Of a stretch of DNA of 64,000 nt, positions 34,369 through 45,090 are shown one piece after another. A program made the position numbers and the translations under genes. The stretch lies in NCBI RefSeq assembly GCF_000720765.1, contig NZ_JODC01000009.1:62001-126000 (forward strand). Reading direction: 5' to 3'. The DNA comes from Streptomyces sp. NRRL S-646. GTDB taxonomy: Bacteria; Actinomycetota; Actinomycetes; Streptomycetales; Streptomycetaceae. Position 1 is the stretch's first letter; each line of letters begins with the position of its first letter. The notes beneath the pieces are model-generated. The model saw nothing but the letters and a program-made list of their open reading frames with translations, did not search any database and was not told where the DNA came from.

Positions 34369-36612
34369 CTACTCGTTCGAGAACTCCTCCATGACCGTCG
34401 CCCCCAGCTCGCGCACGATCAGTTCGTGGCCGGACAGGGCCGATTCATTGAGGTCGGGGTCGTCGTCCTCGGGGATGTCGTCCTCGGGGGAGACCGGGGG
34501 CGGGGGTTCCGGGGCTGTGGGCTGGGAAACGGGTGCGGCGGAGGGGGTGGCCTGGGCCGTCGGGGGCGGTGATGTGGGGGCGGGTGAGGTGGCGGGCGGC
34601 GGGGACGCCGGGCGCTGTGCGGCGGTGTTGCCGTAGCCGCCCGGGGTGCCGCCTCCGCCGTAGCCGCCGTTGGAGGGGCCTGCGGGTGACGGCGGGGCCG
34701 AGCCGCCGGACGGGTCGACGATCGCCTCGACCTTCCACTGCACGTTGAACTGCTCGGCCAGCGCCTGGCGCAGTACGTCCTCACTGCCGCTGCTCGCGAA
34801 GTTGTCGCGGGCGCCCGCGTTGACGAAACCGAGCTGGAGGGTTGTGCCGTCGAAGCCGGCCACCTGGGCGTTCTGGCTGAGCAGGATCCAGGTGAAGCGG
34901 CGGCGGTTCTTGACGGCCTCCAGGATGTTCGGCCAGAGCATGCGGGGGTCCGGGCCGCCGCTCGGGGGCACGTGGCCGGCGGCGGGCGCGGTGGGCTGGG
35001 GCGTGGCTGCCGGGGGCGGGGCCGGTGCGGCGGCCGGGGGCGTGGGCTGCCCGGCGCCTGCGGGGGTGGCCGTGGGCCAGCCGCCGGGGCGTCGGCCGCC
35101 GCCCGCGGGGGCCGCGGTGGGCCAGGCGCCGGGGGCGGGAGCTGACGGGGGGGACTGGGGCTGCTGGGCTGCCGCGGGGGCGGGTGCCGGGGGTGCTGCG
35201 GGAGCCGCAGGTTCGGTCGGGGCGGCGGCCGGGGCAGCAGGTGTGCGGGCGGGGGGTTCCACGGCTGCGGGAGCGCCCTGGCCGGCCGGCGCGACGGACG
35301 GCGCACCCGATGCGCGCACCGCCGCCCGGGCGGCTGCGGGGCCGCCTCCGGGCGGAACCGGTTCCCCGCCGGTCGCCCCGGGCATCGCGCCTCCATGCGC
35401 CTCGGGTCCCGGCACGTATCCCATGGCCGGCGCGGCGCCGCCCCCGGAGAAGTTCACGCCACGCTCGATCCGGTCGAGGCGGGCCATCACCGACCGCTCG
35501 TCCCCGTAGGCGGCGGGCAGGAGCACGCGCGCGCAGATCAGCTCGAGCTGGAGGCGGGGCGAGTTGGCGCCGCGCATCTCCGTCAGGCCCTCGTTGACCA
35601 GGTCGGCGGCGCGGCTGAGCTCGGCGGCGCCGAAGGTGCCCGCCTGGGCCTGCATGCGCTCGATGACGTCGGCCGGGGCGTCGATGAGCCCCTTCTCCGC
35701 GGCGTCCGGCACGGCGGCGAGGATCACCAGGTCGCGCAGTCGCTCCAGCAGGTCGGCGACGAAGCGGCGCGGGTCGTTGCCGCCCTCGATGATCCGGTCG
35801 ACGACCTCGAAGGCGGCGGCCCCGTCACCGGTCGCGAAGGCCTCGACCACGGAGTCGAGGAGCGAACCTTCGGTGTACCCGAGCAGCGAGGTGGCCATGG
35901 CATACGTCACACCGTCCGCCCCGGCGCCCGCGAGCAGCTGGTCCATGACGGACATGGAGTCACGCACGGAACCCTGACCGGCCCGGACCACCAAGGGCAG
36001 CACGCCGTCCTCGACCGGGATTTCCTCCTTGCCGCACACCTCGCCGAGGTATTCGCGCAGCGTCCCCGGCGGCACGAGACGGAACGGGTAGTGGTGCGTC
36101 CGCGAGCGGATCGTCCCGATGACCTTCTCGGGCTCGGTGGTCGCGAAGATGAACTTGAGGTGCTCCGGGGGCTCCTCGACGACCTTCAGCAGCGCGTTGA
36201 AGCCGGCCGACGTGACCATGTGGGCCTCGTCGATGATGTAGATCTTGTACCGGCTGGCGGCCGGCCCGAAGAAGGCCTTCTCGCGCAGCTCACGTGCGTC
36301 GTCCACGCCACCGTGCGAAGCGGCGTCGATCTCGATGACGTCGATGGAGCCCGGTCCGTTGCGCGCAAGGTCGCGGCAGGACTGGCACTCCCCGCAGGGC
36401 GTCGGCGTGGGCCCCTGTTCGCAGTTCAGGCAGCGGGCCAGGATGCGCGCACTCGTCGTCTTGCCGCAGCCGCGCGGCCCGCTGAACAGGTACGCGTGAT
36501 TGACCCGGTTGTTCCGCAGCGCCTGCTGCAGCGGGTCGGTTACATGCTCCTGCCCGATGACCTCGGCGAACGACTCCGGGCGATAGCGGCGGTACAGCGC
36601 GAGAGACGACAC
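34369..36612 (-). CDS. dnaX: DNA polymerase III subunits gamma/tau
   Basis: 747 residues from GTG 36612 (VSSLALYRRYRPESFAEVIG). Earlier in-frame Met codons have no family match. AAA+ clamp-loader motifs: Walker A GPRGCGKTT, zinc site CLNCEQ...CGECQSC, Walker B/DEAH IYIIDEAHMV, sensor 1 IFATTEPEKV. The middle is a very long Pro/Ala/Gln-rich linker. A folded region (MLWPNILEAVKNRRRFTWILL) and an acidic tail at the C-terminus match tau domain parts. It loads the beta clamp in the replisome. TATAAC lies nine bases before the start with no ribosome site, so a leaderless mRNA is likely. Confidence 0.95.
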   Translation of the reverse strand: MSSLALYRRYRPESFAEVIGQEHVTDPLQQALRNNRVNHAYLFSGPRGCGKTTSARILARCLNCEQGPTPTPCGECQSCRDLARNGPGSIDVIEIDAASHGGVDDARELREKAFFGPAASRYKIYIIDEAHMVTSAGFNALLKVVEEPPEHLKFIFATTEPEKVIGTIRSRTHHYPFRLVPPGTLREYLGEVCGKEEIPVEDGVLPLVVRAGQGSVRDSMSVMDQLLAGAGADGVTYAMATSLLGYTEGSLLDSVVEAFATGDGAAAFEVVDRIIEGGNDPRRFVADLLERLRDLVILAAVPDAAEKGLIDAPADVIERMQAQAGTFGAAELSRAADLVNEGLTEMRGANSPRLQLELICARVLLPAAYGDERSVMARLDRIERGVNFSGGGAAPAMGYVPGPEAHGGAMPGATGGEPVPPGGGPAAARAAVRASGAPSVAPAGQGAPAAVEPPARTPAAPAAAPTEPAAPAAPPAPAPAAAQQPQSPPSAPAPGAWPTAAPAGGGRRPGGWPTATPAGAGQPTPPAAAPAPPPAATPQPTAPAAGHVPPSGGPDPRMLWPNILEAVKNRRRFTWILLSQNAQVAGFDGTTLQLGFVNAGARDNFASSGSEDVLRQALAEQFNVQWKVEAIVDPSGGSAPPSPAGPSNGGYGGGGTPGGYGNTAAQRPASPPPATSPAPTSPPPTAQATPSAAPVSQPTAPEPPPPVSPEDDIPEDDDPDLNESALSGHELIVRELGATVMEEFSNE

Positions 36613-36822
36613 GCATACGAGGTTATAGGCGCCCACTGACAACGCGGGCCGCCCGGATGCCGGGACGAGTGCCCGGGCGAAACATGAGCGTCTCTTGACG
36701 GCCGCTTCCCAGAAACAGAGCACCCCTCATGATTAAGTTGAACGCTCAAATACAACACCAAACGCACAGTGCCCCTGCCTCACTCACACCCCCCACACCC
36801 CCCACGCCCCGCAAGGACACTC

Positions 36823-38553
36823 ATGCCCCTCTACTTCATCCGCCATGGCGAGTCCCAGGCGAACGAGCAGAATCGCTTCGCCGGACGGCTGGACGCCCCG
36901 CTCACCCCGCTCGGCCTGCGCCAGGCCGAGCAGGCGGCAGACCGGGTCGCCGCCCTCGCGGCGAGCGGCACACGCATCGACGAAGTGCACACGTCCACCC
37001 TCCGCCGCGCCCAGGAGACCGCCCGGACGATCACCGACCGGCTGCCCGAGCCACCGGACCGGTTCACGATCGACGAGGCCCTCACGGAACGCGACTTCGG
37101 CCTCTACAGCGGCCGCAACAAGAGCCTGGTGAAGAAGACCATCGGCTTCGCCGGCTACACCGAGGCGTTCCACTCCCCGACCGGACGGCCCCCCGGCGGC
37201 GAGCCCTGGAGCGAGATGTACGCGCGCGTGGCCGCGTACTACAACGAGGTGCTGCTCCCCGCCTCCCGGGCGGGCCGTACCGTCCTCGTCGTCGCCCACA
37301 AGTACATCGTGGAGATGTTCGCGCTGGTCGTCGCGGACGCCCGACCCGAGTCGTACCGCGATTTCAAGATCCCCAACGCCCGCCCGCTCTCCGAAGAGGA
37401 CCTACGCCGCGCGGTCGCGAGCCCGGCGGCTGTCGGCCTGCTGAACGACCTCGGCGAGATCGTCGAGATCCGCCTCCCGCTGCTGATCGCCGCAGCGGCC
37501 GGGGCGGGGACGGCCGCACAGCTCGCCCTGGGCGTACGCGTGCCCGCCTTGGTGTTCACCGTGGCGCTGACGGCCCTGCTCTCCATCGGCTCCTTCTTCG
37601 CCATGCTGCGCGTCAACCCGCACACGCTGCGCCGCCCACTCGCGAGCCTGCACACGGCATGGCCCCTGCTCCTGCCCCGCCTGGCCCTGGGTCTGATCCT
37701 GCTCTGGGCCGGCCACTCCCTCCCCCTGGAGCTGGCCGGCCTCTTCCTCCTGCTCCCCCCGGCCCTCGTGGTGCCCACCCTCTCCCTCCTCTGGGGAGGC
37801 GACTACTTCTTCGCCGTACGCCACACAGTGGCCGCCTCGCTGGCCCTCCCGGTGCTACTGCTGGCGGGTCTGGCGCTCCCGGTGATGCTGCCGGGCGGCA
37901 CGGCACAGGCCCATACGCTCACCACCCTGGAACCCGCGCTGCTCAGCTACGCGGCCGTGCTGCTCGCCGCCCTCGTCCTGCCCGGCGCGGGCGCCCAGGC
38001 CCTGCGCCGGCGCGACCCGATCCGCGCGGGCGCCCTCAGCACCAACTGGAACTGGCTGGGCGGCCTCGCCCTGATCCCCCTGGCGGGCCTGGCCACGTTC
38101 GCGCTGACCCCGCCGACGGGTCTGACGGCCGCGCAGGCCGTTCATCTGCTGCTGACGACGACCGTCACCGCCACGGTCCTGACGGCCCTGAGAGGGCTGA
38201 CGGCGCTCTTCCTCCGCCTGCGCCCGCACGACACCGGCCTCGGCCGCGACATGTTCATCACGCAGAACACGCCCAACGTCTTCCTGTGGCTGGCCATGAC
38301 CGCGGTCCTCACCCCCACGACCGGCCGCCACCCCTCGGTCATCGGCCTGGGCGTCGCGCTCGTCTTCTTCCTCGCGGTCTACGTCGACGAGCGGATCTTC
38401 CTCCGCGCGCACCGTCGCGACCAGGCCCCGACGGCCGTATCGGAATCGTCGGCGACGTCCGGGAAACACAAGACCCCCCACGCACCCGCCAGAGCCGACC
38501 TACCCTTGCTGCCTTCCGGCCCTGGGGGAGTTCAGTCAGATAGCGCCGCGTGA
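36823..38553 (+). CDS. Histidine phosphatase fused to a multi-spanning membrane domain
   Basis: 576 residues from ATG 36823 (MPLYFIRHGESQANEQNRF), with AAGGA six bases upstream. Residues 1-200 are a phosphoglycerate-mutase-like histidine phosphatase: RHGE with the phospho-His, the second RHG-type Arg in LRRAQETA, EALTERDFG with the acid, and VVAHKYIVEM with the second His. From about 215 to 555 there are nine or ten hydrophobic helices of a transporter-like domain (DMFITQNTPNVFLWLAMTAV near the end) that I do not recognise. The last 25 codons lie antisense to the SRP RNA gene. Membrane-tethered phosphate hydrolysis coupled to transport is a guess. Confidence 0.7.
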   Translation: MPLYFIRHGESQANEQNRFAGRLDAPLTPLGLRQAEQAADRVAALAASGTRIDEVHTSTLRRAQETARTITDRLPEPPDRFTIDEALTERDFGLYSGRNKSLVKKTIGFAGYTEAFHSPTGRPPGGEPWSEMYARVAAYYNEVLLPASRAGRTVLVVAHKYIVEMFALVVADARPESYRDFKIPNARPLSEEDLRRAVASPAAVGLLNDLGEIVEIRLPLLIAAAAGAGTAAQLALGVRVPALVFTVALTALLSIGSFFAMLRVNPHTLRRPLASLHTAWPLLLPRLALGLILLWAGHSLPLELAGLFLLLPPALVVPTLSLLWGGDYFFAVRHTVAASLALPVLLLAGLALPVMLPGGTAQAHTLTTLEPALLSYAAVLLAALVLPGAGAQALRRRDPIRAGALSTNWNWLGGLALIPLAGLATFALTPPTGLTAAQAVHLLLTTTVTATVLTALRGLTALFLRLRPHDTGLGRDMFITQNTPNVFLWLAMTAVLTPTTGRHPSVIGLGVALVFFLAVYVDERIFLRAHRRDQAPTAVSESSATSGKHKTPHAPARADLPLLPSGPGGVQSDSAA

Positions 38554-38558
38554 GGGGC
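38474..38558 (-). ncRNA. ffs: SRP RNA (4.5S/scRNA, small type)
   Basis: On the minus strand the conserved SRP apical hairpin is read: CCCAGGGCCGGAAGGCAGCA with a GGAA tetraloop, then AGGGTAGG. The outer helix is CCCCTCACGC pairing with GCGTGGGGGG. The outer pairing sets the boundaries, which may be a few bases off. The RNA binds Ffh and directs membrane proteins to the Sec translocon. It overlaps the end of the plus-strand phosphatase gene by about 80 bases. Confidence 0.9.
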
Positions 38559-38635
38559 TGAGCCCCACCTTACCCGATCGCGGGACGCCCGAACGAGTTC
38601 GCTAGCACCCTCCGACGTCATGTAATGTTCCCAGC

Positions 38636-38723
38636 GGAGGATTCGCCTAGAGGCCTAGGGCGCACGCTTGGAAAGCGTGTTGGGGGCAACCCCTCACGAG
38701 TTCGAATCTCGTATCCTCCGCCA
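38636..38723 (+). tRNA. tRNA-Ser (GGA), CCA encoded
   Basis: An 88-nt class II tRNA: acceptor GGAGGAT/ATCCTCC, anticodon stem CACGC/GCGTG with loop TTGGAAA (GGA), a long variable arm TTGGGGGCAACCCCTCA and T arm GAGTTCGAATCTC. The 3' CCA is encoded at 38721-38723. An integrase remnant follows, so the gene may have been an attachment site. Confidence 0.95.
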
Positions 38724-38742
38724 GTGCCTCACCGGGCACGAT

Positions 38743-38780
38743 GTCGAAGGGCCCCACCGTTCGCGGTGGGGCCCTTCGAC
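38743..38780. terminator. Terminator after tRNA-Ser
   Basis: Perfect inverted repeat GTCGAAGGGCCCCACCG / CGGTGGGGCCCTTCGAC with loop TTCG. Confidence 0.85.
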
Positions 38781-38790
38781 GTTGTCCGTC

Positions 38791-38940
38791 TCAGTTGGTC
38801 TTCGGCGGCTCCCAGCCCGTGATCGCGCCGACCACGACGTACGGGACGCCGAGGATCAGGAGGACGGTCGCGGCGATGTGGCGAGCGTCATGGAGACGGC
38901 CGTCTCGTACGCCCGCGTCCTTCAGGAGAGCACCCAGAGC
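38791..38940 (-). pseudogene. Remnant of a tyrosine integrase (C-terminal fragment)
   Basis: The minus-strand frame contains LKDAGVRDGRLHDARHIAAT followed by VLLILGVPYVVVGAITGWEP. This is the box II region (H-x-x-R-H) of streptomycete phage or ICE tyrosine recombinases. The catalytic Tyr segment and the N-terminal three quarters are missing. It starts 70 bases after tRNA-Ser. Fragments of this kind mark old integration of a mobile element beside its tRNA target. Confidence 0.75.
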
Positions 38941-39154
38941 AGGCCACCCGACGCCGGTCCTGGCCACCCCCGACGGCACGGTCCGCTTCCTGGAACTGCC
39001 GGCCGGGCCACCGCCGGGCCCGGGCGGCATGCGGTCAAGGCGAAAAAGAAAAGATCTGTGGCTCTTCGCGGCAACGTTTTCGGCCTCTGGGACCACTCAG
39101 TGTCGTCCGGCCAAGTGGTCCGGTCAGATGCAACGGCTGAAAGAGAGCACAGGC

Positions 39155-40984
39155 GTGTCCCTGGAACGAGAGCACAGACATGTCCCCGGCCCACCCACCT
39201 CATCGGTGGCGTCCCCCGACGGCGGCGCGCGCGGTGGTCGCTCGAAGCATCGTGGCCGTCGGTTGCTCGCGCGTCGGGGTCTCTGGGCGGGTCTCACCAT
39301 GGTGGTCGTGGCCGGCTCGGCTGTCGTGGTCAGCCAGGCTTCGGCGCAGCAAAAAACCCTGGATCTGAAGAAGTGGTACGTGCTGGTCAACCGCAACAGC
39401 GGCAAGGTGCTGGACGACCGCGCCTCCGCCAAGAACGACGGCGCGGCGGTGGTGCAGTGGGCGCGCCACGGCGGGGCCAACCAGCAGTGGCGGTTCATCG
39501 ACGCGGGTGACGGGTACTACCGGCTGCAGAACCGGAACTCCGGCAAGGTGCTGGACGACCTCGGCTGGTCGAAGACCGCCGGCTCCGCCATCGTGCAGTG
39601 GAAGGACCTGAACGGCGCCAACCAGCAGTTCAAACTGGCCAAGTCGCCGGACGGCTACGTGCGTTTGGTCAATCGCTTCAGTGGCATGGCTGTCGATGTC
39701 CGCAACGCCGCCAAGGCCGACGGGGGCGCCGTCGTCCAGGACCGCGACCGGGGCGGCGCCGATCAGCAGTGGCAGCTCGTCCCGGCCGGGAGTGTCGGCA
39801 GCTCCGGTACGCCCACCGCGCCGAGCAGCAGCGTTCCCACCAGTCCGGCTCCGAGCAGCTCGCACCCGTCGTCGACGCCGTCTCCCGTGGCCGGTGGCGG
39901 CAGCTCGACGACACGTTTCATGGGCAGCAGCACGGTGCTCATCGGCGGCTCGGTGTCCGACGCCTCGGCAGCCGCCGCGCCGTTCGACGTGCGGTACGCC
40001 TATGTGCACAGCCGGCCCGCGCCCTCGTCGGACTACTACACGGCAGCGCGCTGCCACGACGATTGGTCGGGCTGGTGGGGCTGCTGGAACGGCAGCACCA
40101 CGGCGCCCGGCACTTACGTGACCTGGCGGGACAGCGTGGCGGCCCAGGCGACGTACAAGGGCAGCCCGCGTCCGCAGAAGATGCTCTGGACCTGGTACTC
40201 GTTGCGCGACCTCGGGGATGCGGCAGGCGAGGGCGACGGTCCGGGCGAGGTCAAGGCCATCAACAGGACCGACCTGCTCACCCGGTACCTGAACGACTAC
40301 CGCTTCTTCCTCCAGAAGATCGGCACATCGCACGACGCGATCGACCTCGAGCCCGACTTCTGGGGCTACGTCCGGTCGCTCGGCAATCCGCACCAGGTTC
40401 CCGCACAGGTCACGGCCTCGAATCCGACGGACTGCGGATCGCAGGAGAACAGCGCCACCGGACTCGCCCAGTGCCTGATCTCGATGGCGCACAAGTACGC
40501 ACCCAACACCGCCGTGGGGATGCACCTTTCCTGCTTCGACTGGGAGACCAACACACAGGCCTGCGTCAAGGACTACGCGAGCCTCGGGGCGAAGAACGCC
40601 GACTTCCTGGCCACCGATGTGTCGGACCGCGACGCGGGCTGGTACGCGCAGCCGGCCCACGGCGGCAGTGACCACTTCTGGAACGACCAGAAGGCCGCCG
40701 CCGCGCTGCAGTTCTACAAGACGATGGCCGAGTCCGTGGGCAAGCCGGTGGTCCTGTGGCAGATCCCCGTGGGCAACATGGCGCAGAACAACACCCTCAA
40801 CCATTACAAGGACGACAAGGTGGACTGGTTCTTCGGACACATGGACCAGGTGGCGAACGCCCATATCGCCGGGCTGCTGTTCGGTCCAGGGCAGCAGGAA
40901 CAGACAACGGCCGAGACCGACGGCGGAAACCTGATCAGCAAGACCATCGCCTACCACAATTCAGGCGGCACAGCGCTCAAGTAG
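39155..40984 (+). CDS. Secreted ricin-type lectin protein with unassigned glycosidase-like domain
   Basis: About 609 residues. GTG 39155 (VSLEREHRHVPGPP) is preferred. ATG 39128 is also in frame. A long charged N-region and the hydrophobic WAGLTMVVVAGSAVVVSQASA form the signal peptide. Residues 65-205 are a beta-trefoil with three repeats ending in ANQQWRF, ANQQFKL and ADQQWQLV, a sugar-binding CBM13/ricin fold. A Ser/Pro/Thr linker leads to a domain of about 330 residues with KMLWTWYSLRDLGD, HDAIDLEPDFWGYV, AVGMHLSCFDWET and PVVLWQIPVGNM. This looks like a TIM-barrel glycosidase with acids in DLEPD, but I cannot place the family. Confidence 0.65.
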   Translation: MSLEREHRHVPGPPTSSVASPDGGARGGRSKHRGRRLLARRGLWAGLTMVVVAGSAVVVSQASAQQKTLDLKKWYVLVNRNSGKVLDDRASAKNDGAAVVQWARHGGANQQWRFIDAGDGYYRLQNRNSGKVLDDLGWSKTAGSAIVQWKDLNGANQQFKLAKSPDGYVRLVNRFSGMAVDVRNAAKADGGAVVQDRDRGGADQQWQLVPAGSVGSSGTPTAPSSSVPTSPAPSSSHPSSTPSPVAGGGSSTTRFMGSSTVLIGGSVSDASAAAAPFDVRYAYVHSRPAPSSDYYTAARCHDDWSGWWGCWNGSTTAPGTYVTWRDSVAAQATYKGSPRPQKMLWTWYSLRDLGDAAGEGDGPGEVKAINRTDLLTRYLNDYRFFLQKIGTSHDAIDLEPDFWGYVRSLGNPHQVPAQVTASNPTDCGSQENSATGLAQCLISMAHKYAPNTAVGMHLSCFDWETNTQACVKDYASLGAKNADFLATDVSDRDAGWYAQPAHGGSDHFWNDQKAAAALQFYKTMAESVGKPVVLWQIPVGNMAQNNTLNHYKDDKVDWFFGHMDQVANAHIAGLLFGPGQQEQTTAETDGGNLISKTIAYHNSGGTALK

Positions 40985-41002
40985 CGGCACAGCGCTCAAG
41001 TA
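40965..41002 (+). repeat. 19-bp tandem duplication over a stop codon
   Basis: The unit GCGGCACAGCGCTCAAGTA occurs twice back to back. The first copy contains the end and stop of the lectin gene and the second is downstream, so the protein is unaffected. It looks like a recent slippage or repair event. Confidence 0.8.
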
Positions 41003-41011
41003 GGCGAAGGC

Positions 41012-41050
41012 ACGAATGCGCCCCCATCTCCCCGATGGGGGCGCATTCGT
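41012..41050. terminator. Terminator after the lectin gene
   Basis: A 17-bp stem ACGAATGCGCCCCCATC / GATGGGGGCGCATTCGT with a 5-base loop, 28 bases after the stop. Confidence 0.85.
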
Positions 41051-41165
41051 CATCTTCGCCGGGCTGAGGACTTCTCGGCCGGCGCCGGCCATGCCGCGCA
41101 GGATCAGGAGCACACCCATCAGCCGGACAAGCCTCGCCGGGCCTACGCCTGGTCCCCGAACGACG

Positions 41166-41196
41166 GGAACCCCAGCCGGCGTACGGCTGGGGTTCC
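41166..41196. terminator. Hairpin downstream of the broken xylanase gene
   Basis: Inverted repeat GGAACCCCAGCCG / CGGCTGGGGTTCC with loop GCGTA, about 85 bases past the xylanase stop on the minus strand. It is probably the original terminator of that gene, now closer because the 3' part of the gene is lost. Confidence 0.65.
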
Positions 41197-41280
41197 TCGA
41201 GTCGGTGAGTATCGGTCAGCGGGTGGGTGCCACGCCGTAGACCGCTCGTCCACGCGTCGGCGCACCGGACCCGATCGCGA

Positions 41281-44241
<2,961 letters not shown>

Positions 44242-44245
<4 letters not shown>

Positions 44246-44772
44246 CGGTTCCTCCTCCCTGCCACCAGGTCCCCGACCGTTCCTGCGCCAAGTATCCTTT
44301 CCAGCTCGGCCATCCCCTTCGAGGTCTGGCTCTTCACCGTTCCGACCGAGATGCCCAGCGCCACCGCCGTGTCCTTCTCCGACAGGTCGAAGGCGTGCCG
44401 CAGCACCACACAGGCGCGCTTGCGGAACGGCAGCCGGGCGAGCGCCGCGCGGACATCCAGTACGGCCGCCATGTCAGGCCCCTCCACCTTCTCGGGGCTG
44501 CGGGACCAGAACAGCGTGATCCGGAGTCGCTCGCGCACCGCACTGCGGATGCGTCCCCGCGCCAGGTTGGCCACCACACCGCGGGCGTAGGCGAGCGGGT
44601 GGTCGGCCTGCCGCAGTCGATCCCAGCGCTGCCACAGGGCGACCAGGGCATCCGCTGCGAGGTCGTCCGCCGCGTCGGCCTCGCCGGTCAGGAGGTGGGC
44701 CAGACGGGCGAGTTCGGCATAGTGGCGTTCGAAGAATTCGTGGAACTCCGCGGACGCGTCTTCGAGGACCAT
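44242..44772 (-). CDS. ECF sigma factor, SigE family
   Basis: 176 residues from ATG 44772 (MVLEDASAEFHEFFERHYAE). GGAGAGGG lies nine bases upstream. Region 2 is LARLAHLLTGEADAADDLAADALVALWQRWDRL and region 4 is LPFRKRACVVLRHAFDLSEK then ALGISVGTVKSQTSKGMAEL. This is the streptomycete SigE-like ECF type. It is translationally coupled to the membrane protein that follows. The xylanase remnant lies downstream on the same strand and a sortase-anchored glycosidase diverges, so this sigma could control cell-wall or polysaccharide enzymes. Confidence 0.88.
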
Positions 44773-45090
44773 CCCCCCATCGCCCTCTCCTGGCAATGAT
44801 GTACACGTTAGTTGCACGTTTAACAACGGGGGCGCAGCCTAACAGGGCCCGGTTGCGCGATGTCCGGCTGCACGGCGATGCCGCCTGCCGACCGGTGACG
44901 TTCATCGCCGCGATCACCAGGTCGTCGGATGCCCTGTGCAGGCAGGAGCCGCTGCGGGATCCGAAGAACATCGGATACGGCGGCAACCTTTCCGTCCCGA
45001 GCGGCCACTCAGGGGTTGCACCAACCACGGCGAGCGCAATCAGCTGCCCCACGCCACCCGTGTCCACGCACTCCGATCGGGAGCCACCAC

